Notes under the pieces: generated by a model
The model's database searches: none
Told to the model about the DNA's origin: nothing
Seen by the model: only the letters and a program-made list of their open reading frames with translations
In this document: positions 1 to 9,442 of the stretch, piece after piece
How positions within the stretch are numbered: position 1 is the first letter of the stretch
Layout: the number at the start of each line of letters is the position of its first letter
NCBI GenBank assembly: GCA_033557675.1
Contig: JAWQRM010000314.1
Location: 1 to 24,303 of the forward strand
DNA from: Coptodactyla brooksi
Lineage: Eukaryota > Arthropoda > Insecta > Coleoptera > Scarabaeidae
Length of the DNA stretch: 24,303 bases
Reading direction: 5' to 3'
Position numbers and translations under genes: made by a program

Positions 1-1
1 T

Positions 2-376
2 GAAATGGAAGAGCAAGGACTAGAGGACATGTGGTTTCAGCAAGATGGGGCCACAGCACACACAGCCCGTTCAACAATTCAATTATTGAATGACGTTTTG
101 CCACGAAGACTAATTTCGCGAAATGGCGATTTAGCATGGCCAGCCAGATCTCCGGATTTAACAGCACCAGACTTTTTCTTATGGGGTTTTTTAAAATAAA
201 AAGTTTATGTGAATAAGCCCCAAACGATTCAACATCTTAAAGACAATATTCGTCACGAAATTGAAGAAATTCAGCCTGAGACGCTACAGGATGTCATGAA
301 AAATGCCTCAAAAAGAGCCGAAAGTTGCATAGCGAATCGCGGTCACCACTTAGCCGATATAATTTTCCAGTCATAA
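2..376 (+). pseudogene. mariner-superfamily transposase, C-terminal part, one in-frame stop
   Basis: This is the C-terminal part of a DDE/D transposase that would cut and rejoin transposon ends in the nucleus. The reading frame enters from the left window edge, so the N-terminal part is missing. The motif WFQQDGATAHTA carries the second catalytic Asp at 44-46. WPARSPDLTAPDFFLWG carries the third at 170-172. I count 41 residues between these two Asp, as in the DD41D group of the mariner/Tc1 superfamily. A TAA at 197-199 replaces a sense codon right after FLK. The same frame then stays open through KVYVNKPQTIQ and CIANRGHHLAD to a second TAA at 374-376, so one nonsense change separates it from a continuous tail. 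The family call is strong; the DD41D subgroup rests on my residue count. Confidence 0.85.
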
Positions 377-1090
377 CGAAAAAAAAATGTAAAGACCAAA
401 TAAACTTTTTGTGAAAACCAAACTTACTTATCTTTTCTTTGAACAAAGTTGTAGGGAATCAAAATGGTAGCGGGACTTTTGCCCCACCTGTTAGTATATG
501 TCTTTTCAAATGGTTTCTAATACAGTCCTCGCTTAATCTGGCTATTGTGCTAATTCTGACTATAAAGATCCACTTTTTCACGAAAATATTCACTAAGCAA
601 TTCATCCTTTCCCGGATGGCAAACTGAACTCCAAACTAGATTAGCATTTTAAATGTTATTAAAGCATTATTTTGTAGGGGTGTTCATAATCATCAACGAT
701 GATATAAAGGTATTAACTTGTTAACAAGAAAGATTTGTTTTAAATTTGTCTCAATTTACTTTAATTGGTCTAATTCGTTCCAATTCAACATTATGTTCAC
801 ATTTAAGTTTACTACCACGATGTTATTCAACCTAACTACGTTTTTATTAGACTCAAATTACTAGGCCTAACTGTCAACTCACATTAAATTTGATTATAAT
901 ATTTATTCATAGTGTGCAGTAAAATTACGTGAATTCATTACCCATTTAACTGTTGACGTCCTAGTACAAGTTTGACATTTCTCAATATACGAAAAACTTA
1001 GTATTCTAATGCCATATAGTCCTATATATTTTGTATGTGGGAACCGTAGCCATTTACATATGCATATCCCATTACTATTACTTCTTCTAG
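377..1090. other. AT-rich non-coding stretch
   Basis: No coding region is recognisable here. The first 100 or so bases presumably include the 3' non-coding end of the upstream transposon, but its terminal repeat cannot be fixed because the other end lies outside the window. A 62-codon open frame at 439-627 has no family signature. Confidence 0.5.
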
Positions 1091-1094
1091 GAGC

Positions 1095-1700
1095 ATGATG
1101 GCAAAGGTCACGTCTCATGCCTGTGTTTAGTTGGTCGCCATTGAACTGGCGACATAAACCATTCTGGGCGGTAGGAAATTCGCCGAGCAAATATCGTCCA
1201 AGAATTTATTGAATCCTCGTTGGTAGACCTCTTAGTTCCTGTAGCAAAAATATCTTGCACCCGTTTAACCATGTGAGGACAGGTTAATGTACTCTGTACC
1301 GGCTGGACTTGGCCACTTTGACCTCTTCCCGTGTACTCTACGAGACGTGAGTGTAGCTTACCGTATACCAGCGATCCTAAAAATTTTCTCCTTGAAGAAC
1401 ATCGTACATCTCCAGAAGCGCACTTTTCGTTGCTTATCAACTAAAAGATGAATAACCGTTTGGTACTGGTCGTAAAATGACTAATCGTCCTCCAATTGTT
1501 ATGCAATCGCTTGAACTTCGTAGTCCTTATGGCCAGGTGTGCTTTAGACATATGATAATCCATGCCAAGCCATCTTTGTCACCAGCAAGGCATGAAATTA
1601 TCGAATAAGCTCACGATCCTTTGGTTTACGAGACGTAATCGGGTGGGTTTTGAATCGCGTGAGCCCAACTACTCAATATTCAGCTGTTCTAATTTGGTAT
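1095..1700 (-). other. unassigned GC-richer island with overlapping minus-strand open frames
   Basis: Base composition here is visibly more balanced than in the AT-rich flanks. Two overlapping minus-strand frames are open: one of 110 codons at 1108-1440 (contains LGSLVYGKLHSRLVEYTGRG and VKRVQDIFATGTKRSTNED) and one of 95 codons at 903-1190. Farther up the same strand, at about 1500-1640, are further protein-like but interrupted stretches. The frame switch near 1150 and the scattered stops suggest an old coding segment broken by indels, either a decayed mobile-element gene or a dead exon. I do not recognise a family and assign no function. It could also be chance open frames in GC-richer DNA. 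Confidence 0.3.
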
Positions 1701-1966
1701 TCAACTTCTTTGGAACTAAAGGGATTTAAAACTTAACACGGATGATTACCATAATCATTTGTTAGGAGGAGACAGCGGCTAGTCTTTCATATACTACACA
1801 TTCTTCTAATTTCTAGCTTCTTCTAGCGACTTCTAGTCGTTCTTTACCATCTTTTCTAAAACTGGTATTCTAGTTCTATTTCATTACATACAATGTCATC
1901 AAGATTTGCGAGAAAATTCAATATTTTCCTCGTAAGTTACAAAAAAATGGCAAAGAGGAGAAAGCG

Positions 1967-2014
1967 ATGGTTATCTACAATCACATACTGATGTTTGTTA
2001 TTGTAGATAACCAT
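1967..2014. repeat. inverted repeat, 15-bp perfect arms
   Basis: ATGGTTATCTACAAT at 1967-1981 is the exact reverse complement of 2000-2014, with an 18-base spacer. The transcript would form a simple hairpin. No coding context is visible. Confidence 0.85.
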
Positions 2015-3283
2015 TCGGAATGATAGGTGTTTTATTTTCTTCTCTTGCATTGTATTTTGTTGAGGATACAAGATAATTGCGCTATTTTATGATTATATTA
2101 TTATCTAGTAGTGATGGTTATGTCCACTAAACACTTAATAAGCCCCATAAATCGATTTTTAAAAATTCATTGTTTTCTTGAGGTTTCATAAGGAGTCATT
2201 CAAAAAAATCAATTATTCTTTGCATAATCCATATTTTTCATCAAAATATCTCGTATATTTTCTTCTATTTTTATTTGTAATGGTGGGGGTTCGCAATAAA
2301 AATTGATCAATTTTGATTGATTAATTGACTAATTAAAAGTGTTTTATTTTTTAAATTGATTGAAAATTGCTATAAAACAGTTTTATAGGAATTTGTCTTT
2401 TTAAATTTAAATATCTTTATTTATAGTACGACTTAAAATGTTAAATCTAAATTAAATTAATGGGTTCAAATTTACTACAATATATTAAATATGTATTAAA
2501 TTAACAGCTCCTGTTCTTGGAGAATGTGTTTAAAGTATAGTATGTCATTATGTGTATTTTTCTTATACATTCATTAATCATTCAATTATCGCTTATTATG
2601 ACAATAGTTTTAGTTTTTTTAGGTTTCCATGTTTATGTTAAATATTGCAAGGCGATGCAAAATGAGTTATGAACATAATAAAATGTAAAAAAAAAATTAT
2701 TTTAGAATCACAATAAAATATCAACAAGTTATGTATATATTCCTTAATTTTAAACAATAGATAAGAAAGATATAATAAAGATACCAACCATTTCAGTGTT
2801 AGCATTTTATTTTACTGATTACATTAATAGTTGTACATACATTTTCTATAGGTATAAAGATTGTCATGCATTAGTTGCTTATGTTCAACTTTACATTTTG
2901 TTTTTTTCTTAATCTTTATTTTCACAATGCCATCTATAAGAGTTAGTTTCCGAAATAAAGCACGCTTCTGTAATGACTATTTTATTCATAAGTCCTTTTC
3001 TTCAGCTTATTTTTTAAGTTCATATTGAAAGAAAAAAAAAATCTTATCCCAAATAAAAACTGCCCTTTGACCTTTTATTGTGCAAAAAATTAAAAAAAAT
3101 CAAATTATATTTTTAAAATTATGCTTTCATCCGCAATCGTGTAGATTGTATATATTACAGTCTAGAAGAAAACAGATTGTTGAAGAAATTTAACAATGTA
3201 TCATGTGTTTTAAAAAGTGCAGATATTTTAACACATTAGGAATCACCCTTTAAAGAACATCTGTAAAGAGAGAATGTCATATA
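2015..3283. other. AT-rich non-coding stretch
   Basis: Long A and T runs and no open frame of note on either strand. I see no recognisable gene, element end or RNA in this stretch. Confidence 0.55.
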
Positions 3284-4318
3284 AGTACACTCGGGAATAT
3301 TGAAAATAGCGCGCCAAGAAAGGAGCATCGGATTGAAATTAAATTTAATGCACGTAATGATACAAATGAGGTGTTAGTTGTATTTTAACCAGCGAACTTC
3401 ATTCTAAATTGTATATGCATTATATATTCTGATAGCTGACATTGCAAAGTTTAGAATGCCAGTGTCAAAACTGGTTTGCAAAATTTTTTGCAAAAATTTT
3501 AATATTTTCTTCAAGTTTGCAAAATTTTTGGGAGCTTTTTCCAAAGTCTTGGGAGAATACCACGACCACTTCTAAAGTGTACTGTCATTAACTGGGCAAA
3601 TAAATTGCATGATTTTTTGCAAACTGGTTTGCAAATTTCTTTGCAAAAAAAATCAACTGAACAAATTACATTGCATGATTTTTGCAAACTGGTTTGCAAA
3701 TCTTCTTGCGAAAAATCATGCAATTTATTTGCCCAGTTGATGACAGTGCACTTTAGAATTGATCGTGGTATTCTCCCAAAACTTTTGAAGAGAGCTCCCA
3801 AAGATTTTGCAAGCTTTCAAAACATTTTATAAACTTTTGCAAAAAATTTTGCAAACTTTTGCAAAAAGTTTTGCAAGCCATTGAAATGTATTGACAGGGT
3901 TGCAGTGCAAAGTTTTGACACTAGCATTCTGTTGAAACATTTTGTCCAAACATATTGACTAACTCCAAAATGTTGTTTTTGATCCATCATGTTTCCTAAG
4001 ACACAAAAAGAAAACAATTGCACAGAACCGAACAAAATATTTTCACACATAAACTTTGCAATGTCAGCTATCAGAATATATAATGCGTATACGGTTTAGA
4101 ATGAAGTTGGCTGGTTAAAATACAACTAACACCTCTGCTGCGAAAAAAACGAAATTACTTTCCGAACAACTCAATTGTAATAATTGTACACACTATATTT
4201 GTTTAATTGTCTTTTGGGATCAAGTGACTCTCATATGTATCATTGTGTGTATTAAGTTTCATTTCAATCCGATGCTCCCTTCTTGGTGCGCTATTTGCAA
4301 TGTTTCCGAGTGTATATT
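3284..4318. mobile_element. fold-back element of about 1 kb
   Basis: The two halves are imperfect reverse complements of each other. The outer block at about 3290-3340 (with TAGCGCGCCAAGAA and GAGCATCGGATTGAAAT) matches the reverse complement of 4260-4315. The block with GTGTTAGTTGTATTTTAACC at 3371-3390 matches 4108-4132. TTCTGATAGCTGACATTGCA at 3427-3446 matches 4056-4076. The inner block with GGGAGAATACCACGA near 3550 matches 3764-3780. The innermost block at about 3592-3618 matches 3711-3735. The loop holds a direct repeat of the TTGCATGATTTTTGCAAAC type at 3605 and 3671. The right arm has two extra segments, at about 3924-4047 and 4134-4230. Open frames across it mirror each other and are by-products of the palindrome, not genes. 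It is non-autonomous; the parent family is unknown. Confidence 0.75.
4134..4174 (-). repeat. mariner-like terminal-repeat motif inside the right fold-back arm
   Basis: Read on the minus strand this segment contains TTGTTCGGAAAGTAATTTCG followed by a T-run. That resembles the terminal inverted repeats of some mariner elements. It lies in a segment present in the right arm of the fold-back element and absent from the left arm. The resemblance is from memory of the family and only moderate. Confidence 0.3.
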
Positions 4319-5277
4319 AATACTTAATATTTTAAGAAAAGATCTTGCTCCATCTGCGGCCCTGTTAAAGATTCATTCACACATAAGGGGATGTGATCCC
4401 ATGCTACATAAGTGAGTGCTGTCAGTACTATGGTAGTTAAATTTAATCAGAGTTTCGTAATTGCTTTAATTTCGTTGAATTTTGAATTGGAATTGATACA
4501 GAATTGTCACTGTGTCTATGTCTTTTATAAAAAAGTAGAAACTTAAATACCAGTTACTCTTAGGACACCTATTAGTGTGTTTGCACGCAAAGAACAAAGG
4601 TGAATGTGTCACACTGTATAAAGAATTGACAGATAAAATAAAATTTTAATTTAATTTAATTAAGAATGTTTCACTGAATTCATTATTGGATGGTCACTTT
4701 CCAAGAGATATGAGGATGCCTAATCAGTATTTTTAATATGGTTATATTTGAATTGAATTTAAGACACTTATATTAAAAGAAAAAGGTTCCTATTTTTATT
4801 AGTAATTTTTGCTGTCTTTGCATTTTTAAGTATTTGAAAATTATTACTATTTCCCATTATTACCAGTATATTCTAAACTTCACAAAATACAACTTATTGT
4901 AGAGCTGATTCCTGGATTCTGTGCTGATAAATAACCACATGAAAAAAGAATTTGGCATATAATAATATTGAGAATGCAATGGACGGATGAATAATTTCTA
5001 AATCTGTAGTTTTTATTCATCTTTACCTTTAAAACTTTTACGATTATTATAATTTTGACATAATGAGGCAAATAGTAGCAGAAATTTCATCCTTAACTTT
5101 GTCAATAGCTCAAATAAAATATTCGTATAGACTACGCCAACCTGTTGGTCAACACCTTAATAATAAATCTTTGATTTGGTTTCAATTATTTCGAGTAATT
5201 AAAATTTGGAAGAACTACAGATAGCTATATAGACTTATAGTAATGTCAATAAATAACATTAGGGGAGACTGGAGATT
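4319..5277. other. AT-rich non-coding stretch
   Basis: No coding region is supported. Open frames at 4224-4415 and 4880-5071 are short, AT-driven and without motifs. Confidence 0.5.
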
Positions 5278-5593
5278 CTAGTTGCGATTCGATGTAGGAA
5301 CAGTTGCAACGACCTCCAAGGAAATATATAGCCGCAAGATTGAAAAAACGAGTGGCTCATACATAGCGACATTCCAAACTCTCATGACTATACTGTGGTG
5401 TTTTTTCTGCTTTGGGCCACGGCGCCAAGAAAGGCGAAGACAACCTGCCGTTCCACGTTTGGTTATTCCCACTGTAGTCTTCCAGGTTCCTCGACTTCTT
5501 ATCCCAAGTCCTCCTAGAGTTCTTCTTGCTGAACTAACGCGAGCTAATCTGATGATTGAGGTAATCGTTCCTAGTTTTGTGTGGTCCGACTAA
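5278..5593 (+). other. unassigned open frame of 103 codons, GC-richer
   Basis: The frame opens with ATG at 5282 and stops at 5591-5593. Its second half is Pro/Arg/Val rich (PRRQERRRQPAVPRLVIP, then PRLLIPSPPRVLLAELTRAN). It is more protein-like than the flanks, and the base composition rises between about 5400 and 5560. The sequence ATTGAG|GTAATCG at about 5554-5565 could be a splice donor. The minus strand is also open over 5278-5472. I do not recognise a family. It may be an exon, a decayed element gene or chance. Confidence 0.25.
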
Positions 5594-5804
5594 ATTGTGA
5601 TAAATGCGTTTATAAAACATTGACAATAAGTTACATCACTGTTTGTACTTTATTTTTTTTTAGATATATCATGAGTTTCAAATATCACTGTGTTTATAAA
5701 AACATCTCAAAAATAACCTAGCTTCAAATGTTTCAATCAAGAAATGTCAAACAAATTTCAGAACAAATGTCCAAAATTACTTTTGTATAGAGCGAATGTA
5801 TATG

Positions 5805-5838
5805 TGGTTGCATACACTGCATGCAGTGTATACAACCA
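5805..5838. repeat. 34-bp near-perfect palindrome
   Basis: The central 20 bases at 5812-5831 (ATACACTGCA followed by TGCAGTGTAT) form a perfect palindrome. It extends outward to 5805-5838 with one mismatched pair. Its right part, together with a few bases beyond, 5828-5842, is the exact reverse complement of 9003-9017, which makes it a candidate end of the element spanning the piggyBac-like relic. Confidence 0.8.
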
Positions 5839-6246
5839 ACCTCCATACAAAGTCCTTAAATTGCAATGAGAATACATTACAATGGCAGAACTGTTTATTT
5901 CATAAAAAAAATGCAACATATTCTTTAAGTTCTGAACAACATATTAAGCAATTATGTTATAAAATGTTTTATTTAATTAATTATCTAATTCTTCTATATT
6001 ATGCAGTGGAACAGTGTTGTAAACTTTAAATTTAAGATAACTCGAAAGAAAGAAATGTTTGGAGATAAATCATTTATGTAACTAAAATTATATATACGTG
6101 GTACAATAAATGTGCCCAGTGAAATTTCAAAAATGTACTTCTAGCGTAAATGTTTCGTTACAGTGAGTGTGAAATTATCTAAGGCTTGTATTTTATACAG
6201 TATAACAATTAGAGAGAATTTTAATCTAAACCAAAGAACACGTAGC

Positions 6247-6280
6247 TCCATCTATCGAACATATATGTTCGATAGATGGA
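6247..6280. repeat. perfect 34-bp palindrome
   Basis: TCCATCTATCGAACATA is followed directly by its exact reverse complement, with no spacer. It lies about 120 bp upstream of the mariner-like coding relic. It could be a head-to-head junction of a short terminal repeat or a recent inversion duplication. The two halves are identical, which suggests a young event. Confidence 0.9.
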
Positions 6281-6398
6281 AAGATACAAGCCACCTCTTT
6301 TGAACGCTCCCAAGTTCATGTTAATAGAATGACAGATTACAAAGTTGCAGCTATTTGAATGACAGTAAAAACTGTGTTGATGTCGTAAAAACATAATA

Positions 6399-6846
6399 GA
6401 ACAAAGAGCAAATATTCACTTTTGTTTTAAATCGGGAAGCAATATGCTGAGACTTACGTATTGATGAAAAAAGTGTATGGTGATGATTGCATGTCTAAAG
6501 CTAGAGTTTATAAGTGGATCAATCGTTTTAAAAATAGTCGTGAAGATTTAAGTGATGATGACACAACTGGTCGCCCAGAAAGTAAAAAATCGTGCTGAAA
6601 ACGTTTTCAGAAGTCAAGAATCAAGACAATGTTGAGTATTTTTTATGATTCACAAGGGATTGTCCGTAAGGAATTTGTTCCGCAAGGTAAAACTGTCAAT
6701 GGAGAATATTATTTAGCAATTTTACATCGTTTGTGGTCAAGAATTGTACGTGTTAGATCTGAATATCCAGCAAGAAAGCAGCTGTTTTTATTGCATGATA
6801 ATGTACCATCACATATGACGTTAAATGTTCGTGAATGTTTTGACTA
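6399..6846 (+). pseudogene. mariner-like transposase, internally deleted and truncated
   Basis: Mariner transposase relic. EQRANIHFCFKSG starts at 6399, and after a one-base frameshift near 6437 the N-terminal DNA-binding region continues as AETYVLMKKVYGDD and RVYKWINRFKNSREDLSDDD to TGRPESKKS. A TGA follows at about 6596. The reading then passes straight to KSRIKTMLSIFYDSQGIV, which belongs to the catalytic domain, so the segment carrying the first catalytic Asp is deleted. FLLHDNVPSH at about 6786-6815 holds the second Asp. The frame ends at TAA 6845-6847, before the third Asp motif. It therefore cannot encode an active enzyme. The 75-codon stretch 6629-6847 is open, but this is the remaining piece and not a separate gene. 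Confidence 0.88.
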
Positions 6847-6960
6847 AAAAATATCTGTGTCATTAACCATTTAATTGTCACACTGTATAAGTTTTTTTTC
6901 AACTTAATAAGCTAACGTATAGAAGATTTTGAAACATTATACTATTTGGCTATTAATCTC

Positions 6961-7074
6961 CTTTTCCTTTCCGTTTTCCTTTTTTTGTGAGTATTTACGA
7001 AACATTTTCTAATATTTTATTATTAAAACATTAGAAAATGTTTTAATAACAAAAAGAAAAAGAAAAAAGAAAAG
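6961..7074. repeat. hairpin-forming inverted repeat with polypyrimidine/polypurine arms
   Basis: AAACATTTTCTAAT at 7000-7013 pairs exactly with 7030-7043. Outside it a pyrimidine tract at 6961-6987 faces a purine tract at 7051-7074. The whole would fold as one imperfect hairpin of about 114 bases, like a small MITE. It lies between two mariner relics. Confidence 0.65.
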
Positions 7075-7542
7075 CTGATATTTTTGGGCGAAAAACTGAA
7101 CCAAATGATTTTCACAGGCCTTTTCAAAAGCCAGCTTTACATCATTAAGAAAGTTTTGCAAAAAGAGCGAAACAAGCGGTAGTCGGACGGGGCAAGGTCC
7201 GGGCTATCCGGTGGATGCATCAAAATTTCCCAGCCGAGCTCTCCCAATTTCTGCCCAGTCATTAAAGATGCCTGTGGTCTGGCATTGTTGTTATGGAGGA
7301 CAACACCTTTTTTAAAGATGAGGGTTTGAAACCTTTGGCTTTGTAACAATGTAAAACGAAGTCACCACTACGCCAAAATTTGCAGAGAGGATGCTCGACA
7401 CACGTTTCGCTAATCAAGTTAGCATCATCAGGAGCGATGAAAGACTGGTCTATCTGCCACTGTTTGGGTAGCTTCATCCTTCTTGAACAAGGATCTTTTT
7501 CGCACATGATTGCCTTATGTGATCCACTTTCCATCGTCCGTT
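7068..7542 (-). pseudogene. mariner-like transposase relic interrupted by a ribozyme-like segment
   Basis: Mariner relic read on the minus strand. It begins near the first catalytic region (DDGKWIT, then a stop) and runs through VRKRSLFKKDEATQTVA to about 7443. A foreign segment of about 75 bases follows, holding the hammerhead-like motif. Mariner sequence resumes with GDFVLHCYKAKGF, then KKGVVLHNNNARPQ, LGELGWEILMHPPDSPDLAP and SDYRLFRS. In the second catalytic motif HHDNARPH has become HNNNARPQ, so the Asp is lost. The third motif SPDLAPSD is intact. A frameshift after the third motif leads into FLNDVKLAFEKACENHLVQF near 7080-7145. It is certainly inactive. Open frames at 7137-7349 and 7262-7534 are pieces of this relic. 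Confidence 0.82.
7393..7435 (-). ncRNA. candidate type I hammerhead ribozyme, minimal helix III
   Basis: On the minus strand the order is: GCTC (7435-7432), core CTGATGA (7431-7425), one unpaired T, hairpin GCTAA/TTAGC with a 5-base loop (helix II, 7423-7409), core GAAA (7408-7405), C, loop GTGT, G, then TC, and GAGC (7396-7393). The outer GCTC and GAGC pair as helix I. The C-G and A-T pairs closing the GTGT loop form a two-pair helix III. The GTC triplet places predicted cleavage after 7397. All conserved core bases are present. The extra unpaired base before helix II is unusual, but is shared with the copy at 19014-19056. Minimal-helix-III hammerheads are known from Penelope-like elements and metazoan retrozymes. 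Activity is not shown. Confidence 0.6.
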
Positions 7543-7761
7543 ATCAATCTCTTAAAAAATGACTAGATTTCGTTTCAACGTGCAGTATTGTTTACACTAA
7601 AATTGTTTTCGTGCTGTTTTCGGCATATACTTTAGGTAAGTTTGTATCACATAATAGTAGTCAAAGTATACAGTTAGTTGATATTGTAAAAAAAATTTGT
7701 GAATATTTAGCATGCATCAATTCGTATGTGATCTTCTTTAGTTACCACCAAGCACTTCCAC

Positions 7762-8840
7762 ATGAAATTTTTTTTTTCTTCAGAAATGACAAAGAATGTT
7801 TGGAGCCTGAGAGAGTTGGAAATGCTAACTGAAGATGAGTTACACACATTTCTGGAGGAAATACCCAGTGACTGTGAATCGGTCCCTTCAGATATCGGTA
7901 ACGTTATGGGAAATGATGAAGCAGAAGAAGAATGTGAAACCATCAACTTGGGAAATATACTACATCATCCAGAGGAGCAAACAAATATTCACACGAATCT
8001 TAGCAGTGATGAGTCAAGTTGGAATGACGATAATAACATCTCATTAGAAGCATTGAAGCAAACAATTATAAAAAATAAAGTTTCGTGGACTATTGACCAG
8101 TCGCATGTCACGCCACAAAATATATTCAAGGAAGAAACAGGGTGTAACTTACCTGAAGGTGTAGAAACTCCTTTGGACGTACTTCTTCAACTTTTTCTGA
8201 AGAAATAATAAAGAATATAGTTTTTCAAACGAATTTGTATTATATTCAAAAACATGGAGGTGGCGCTGGATGTACTCCAACAGCAGATGAAGAAATAAAA
8301 ACTTTTCTTTGAGTAAATTTATTGATGGGTGTAAAGAAAATGCCAAGCTACAGGGATTACTGTAAGATTCACTTGGTTACTCTCACATATTCAAAGGAAG
8401 AAGAAACTTTCCCCGAGTTGAAAAAAGATAAATTTATGATACGAGGTGATGCAGACTTTCGTATTTCCACTGATGAGCTGGTAGCTTTGAAATGGATGGA
8501 TCGCAGAAATGTACTATTTTTAGCTAATCCTCAGAACCTGGCTCGTGGCAAGAACATTCCCAGAAAGAAGAAGAATGGATCTACAGAAGAAGTTCATTGC
8601 CCTCAAATGGTACAAGAATATAATTCACACATGGGATATGTTGGTTGATAAGTTTGATATGCTGAACAGCATGTACGAAGTAGACCGAAAGTCCTATAAA
8701 TGGTGGCATAGAATTTTTTCTATTTCCTCGATGCGTGCATGGTGAATGCTTATATCCTTCACAAAATGGACTTATTGGAGCAACTAAACCTTCTAAACGG
8801 AGCAGACCAGCAGCTGAAAGTTTGATAAAAACTGTTTTGA
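7762..8840 (+). pseudogene. piggyBac-like transposase, internally deleted and frameshifted
   Basis: PiggyBac-family transposases cut at TTAA sites. The first frame (7762-8208) has an acidic N-terminal region rich in Glu, Asp and Ser, ending in PEGVETPLDVLLQLF, the usual entry to the core domain. After stops near 8206-8213 the reading resumes (HGGGAGCTPTADEE, LLMGVKKMPSYRDY at about 8319-8359). It then jumps to KKDKFMIRGDADF and LVALKWMDRRNVLFLANPQ. The segment that should carry the first two catalytic Asp is deleted. EVHCPQMVQEYNSHMGYV leads, after a frameshift near 8645, to DKFDMLN with the third catalytic Asp and its partner, then RKSYKWWHRIF. A second frameshift near 8716 leads to YFLDACMVNAYILHK. 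The start could be 7762 or the internal ATG at 7786. It is a dead, non-autonomous copy. Confidence 0.85.
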
Positions 8841-8849
8841 AACTCTTCA

Positions 8850-9160
8850 TTAGAAATAACTGTTCAAATCAAATTGTGAAGTGAAATAAAATATTATTAA
8901 CTTCAACTTTTTTTTGTTCACACGTTTTACAGCTGAGTGGTATCGAGTAATTTGGGTTGCATATACCTTTTACATTTCAAACTCGTAACGTTACTTTACG
9001 TAAGGTTGGTTGTATACCCCGTGATACTTTGCTACGTTTCTTTTTTAATTAATCAAGGTATTACATTGTGTATTTAAAAATTAAGAAAATCCTGCAATAT
9101 GTTTAAGTTTGCATGTTAAAAATGTACCTATACTGTACATAAGCGTATTAACCAAAGATT
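8850..9160. other. non-coding 3' flank of the piggyBac-like relic
   Basis: No gene is seen. It holds the inverted match 9003-9017 to 5828-5842 and a GGGTTGCATATACC string near 8954, both candidate terminal signals of the element. Confidence 0.45.
9003..9017. repeat. inverted match to 5828-5842
   Basis: AGGTTGGTTGTATAC is the exact reverse complement of 5828-5842. The pair brackets the piggyBac-like relic. Confidence 0.7.
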
Positions 9161-9442
9161 GTGAAAGCTCAAATCAGCTTGTTTATTAGTCTGACAAGTT
9201 TGTTTGGTATAATAATAACAACGCCACTGCTACATGCTCCATTTAAAAGAGGCACATCCACATGTGATTCGCACATTTTTGTCATAGTACTCCAGCGTGG
9301 CATGTGTAACAAATGTGCGAACAGAAAGAAGCGTTTGGATAACCTTAATAATTCGATAAAATTGTTTGTTCTGAAATGTGAGGTCACGAATGAGTGGCCG
9401 TTAAATAGATTGCTACCTGACCTTTTTTATTGGAGTAAATAA
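9161..9442. other. unassigned segment open on both strands, with an internal hairpin
   Basis: A 93-codon plus-strand frame (9161-9442) and a 72-codon minus-strand frame (9169-9387) overlap. Neither shows a recognisable family. TTCGCACATTT at 9268-9278 is the exact reverse complement of 9311-9321, with a 32-base loop. I call no gene. Confidence 0.3.

Larger units (their letters stand above)
5805..9017 (+). mobile_element. candidate extent of a piggyBac-like element with nested mariner relics
   Basis: GTATACAACCAACCT at 5828-5842 and its reverse complement at 9003-9017 face inward around the piggyBac-like coding relic at 7762-8836. A GGTTGCATA string occurs beside both (about 5806 and 8955). 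This fits terminal or subterminal inverted repeats of one element. The two mariner relics at 6399-6846 and 7068-7542 would then be later insertions into its 5' non-coding part. TTAA tetranucleotides, the target of piggyBac, lie nearby on both sides, but they are common in such AT-rich DNA. The element boundaries are inferred. Confidence 0.35.

Noticed and set aside
3511..4050. Three small genes of 75-96 codons inside the fold-back element
   Set aside because: The two strands encode mirror versions of each other because the DNA is palindromic; no family signature is present.
4605..6890. Shared TCACACTGTATAA string near 4608 and 6876 as an element end
   Set aside because: About 13 bases in AT-rich DNA with no extended homology; probably chance.
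7262..7534. A 90-codon minus-strand protein with PDDANLISET
   Set aside because: The passage is the translated hammerhead core; the similar PDDAELFSET at about 15480 comes from the other ribozyme copy. The rest is broken mariner sequence in mixed frames.
8471..8493. A CTGATGA...GAAA string suggesting another hammerhead
   Set aside because: It lies in the piggyBac-like coding frame (TDELVALKW), helix III and helix I do not form, and the match is explained by coding sequence.
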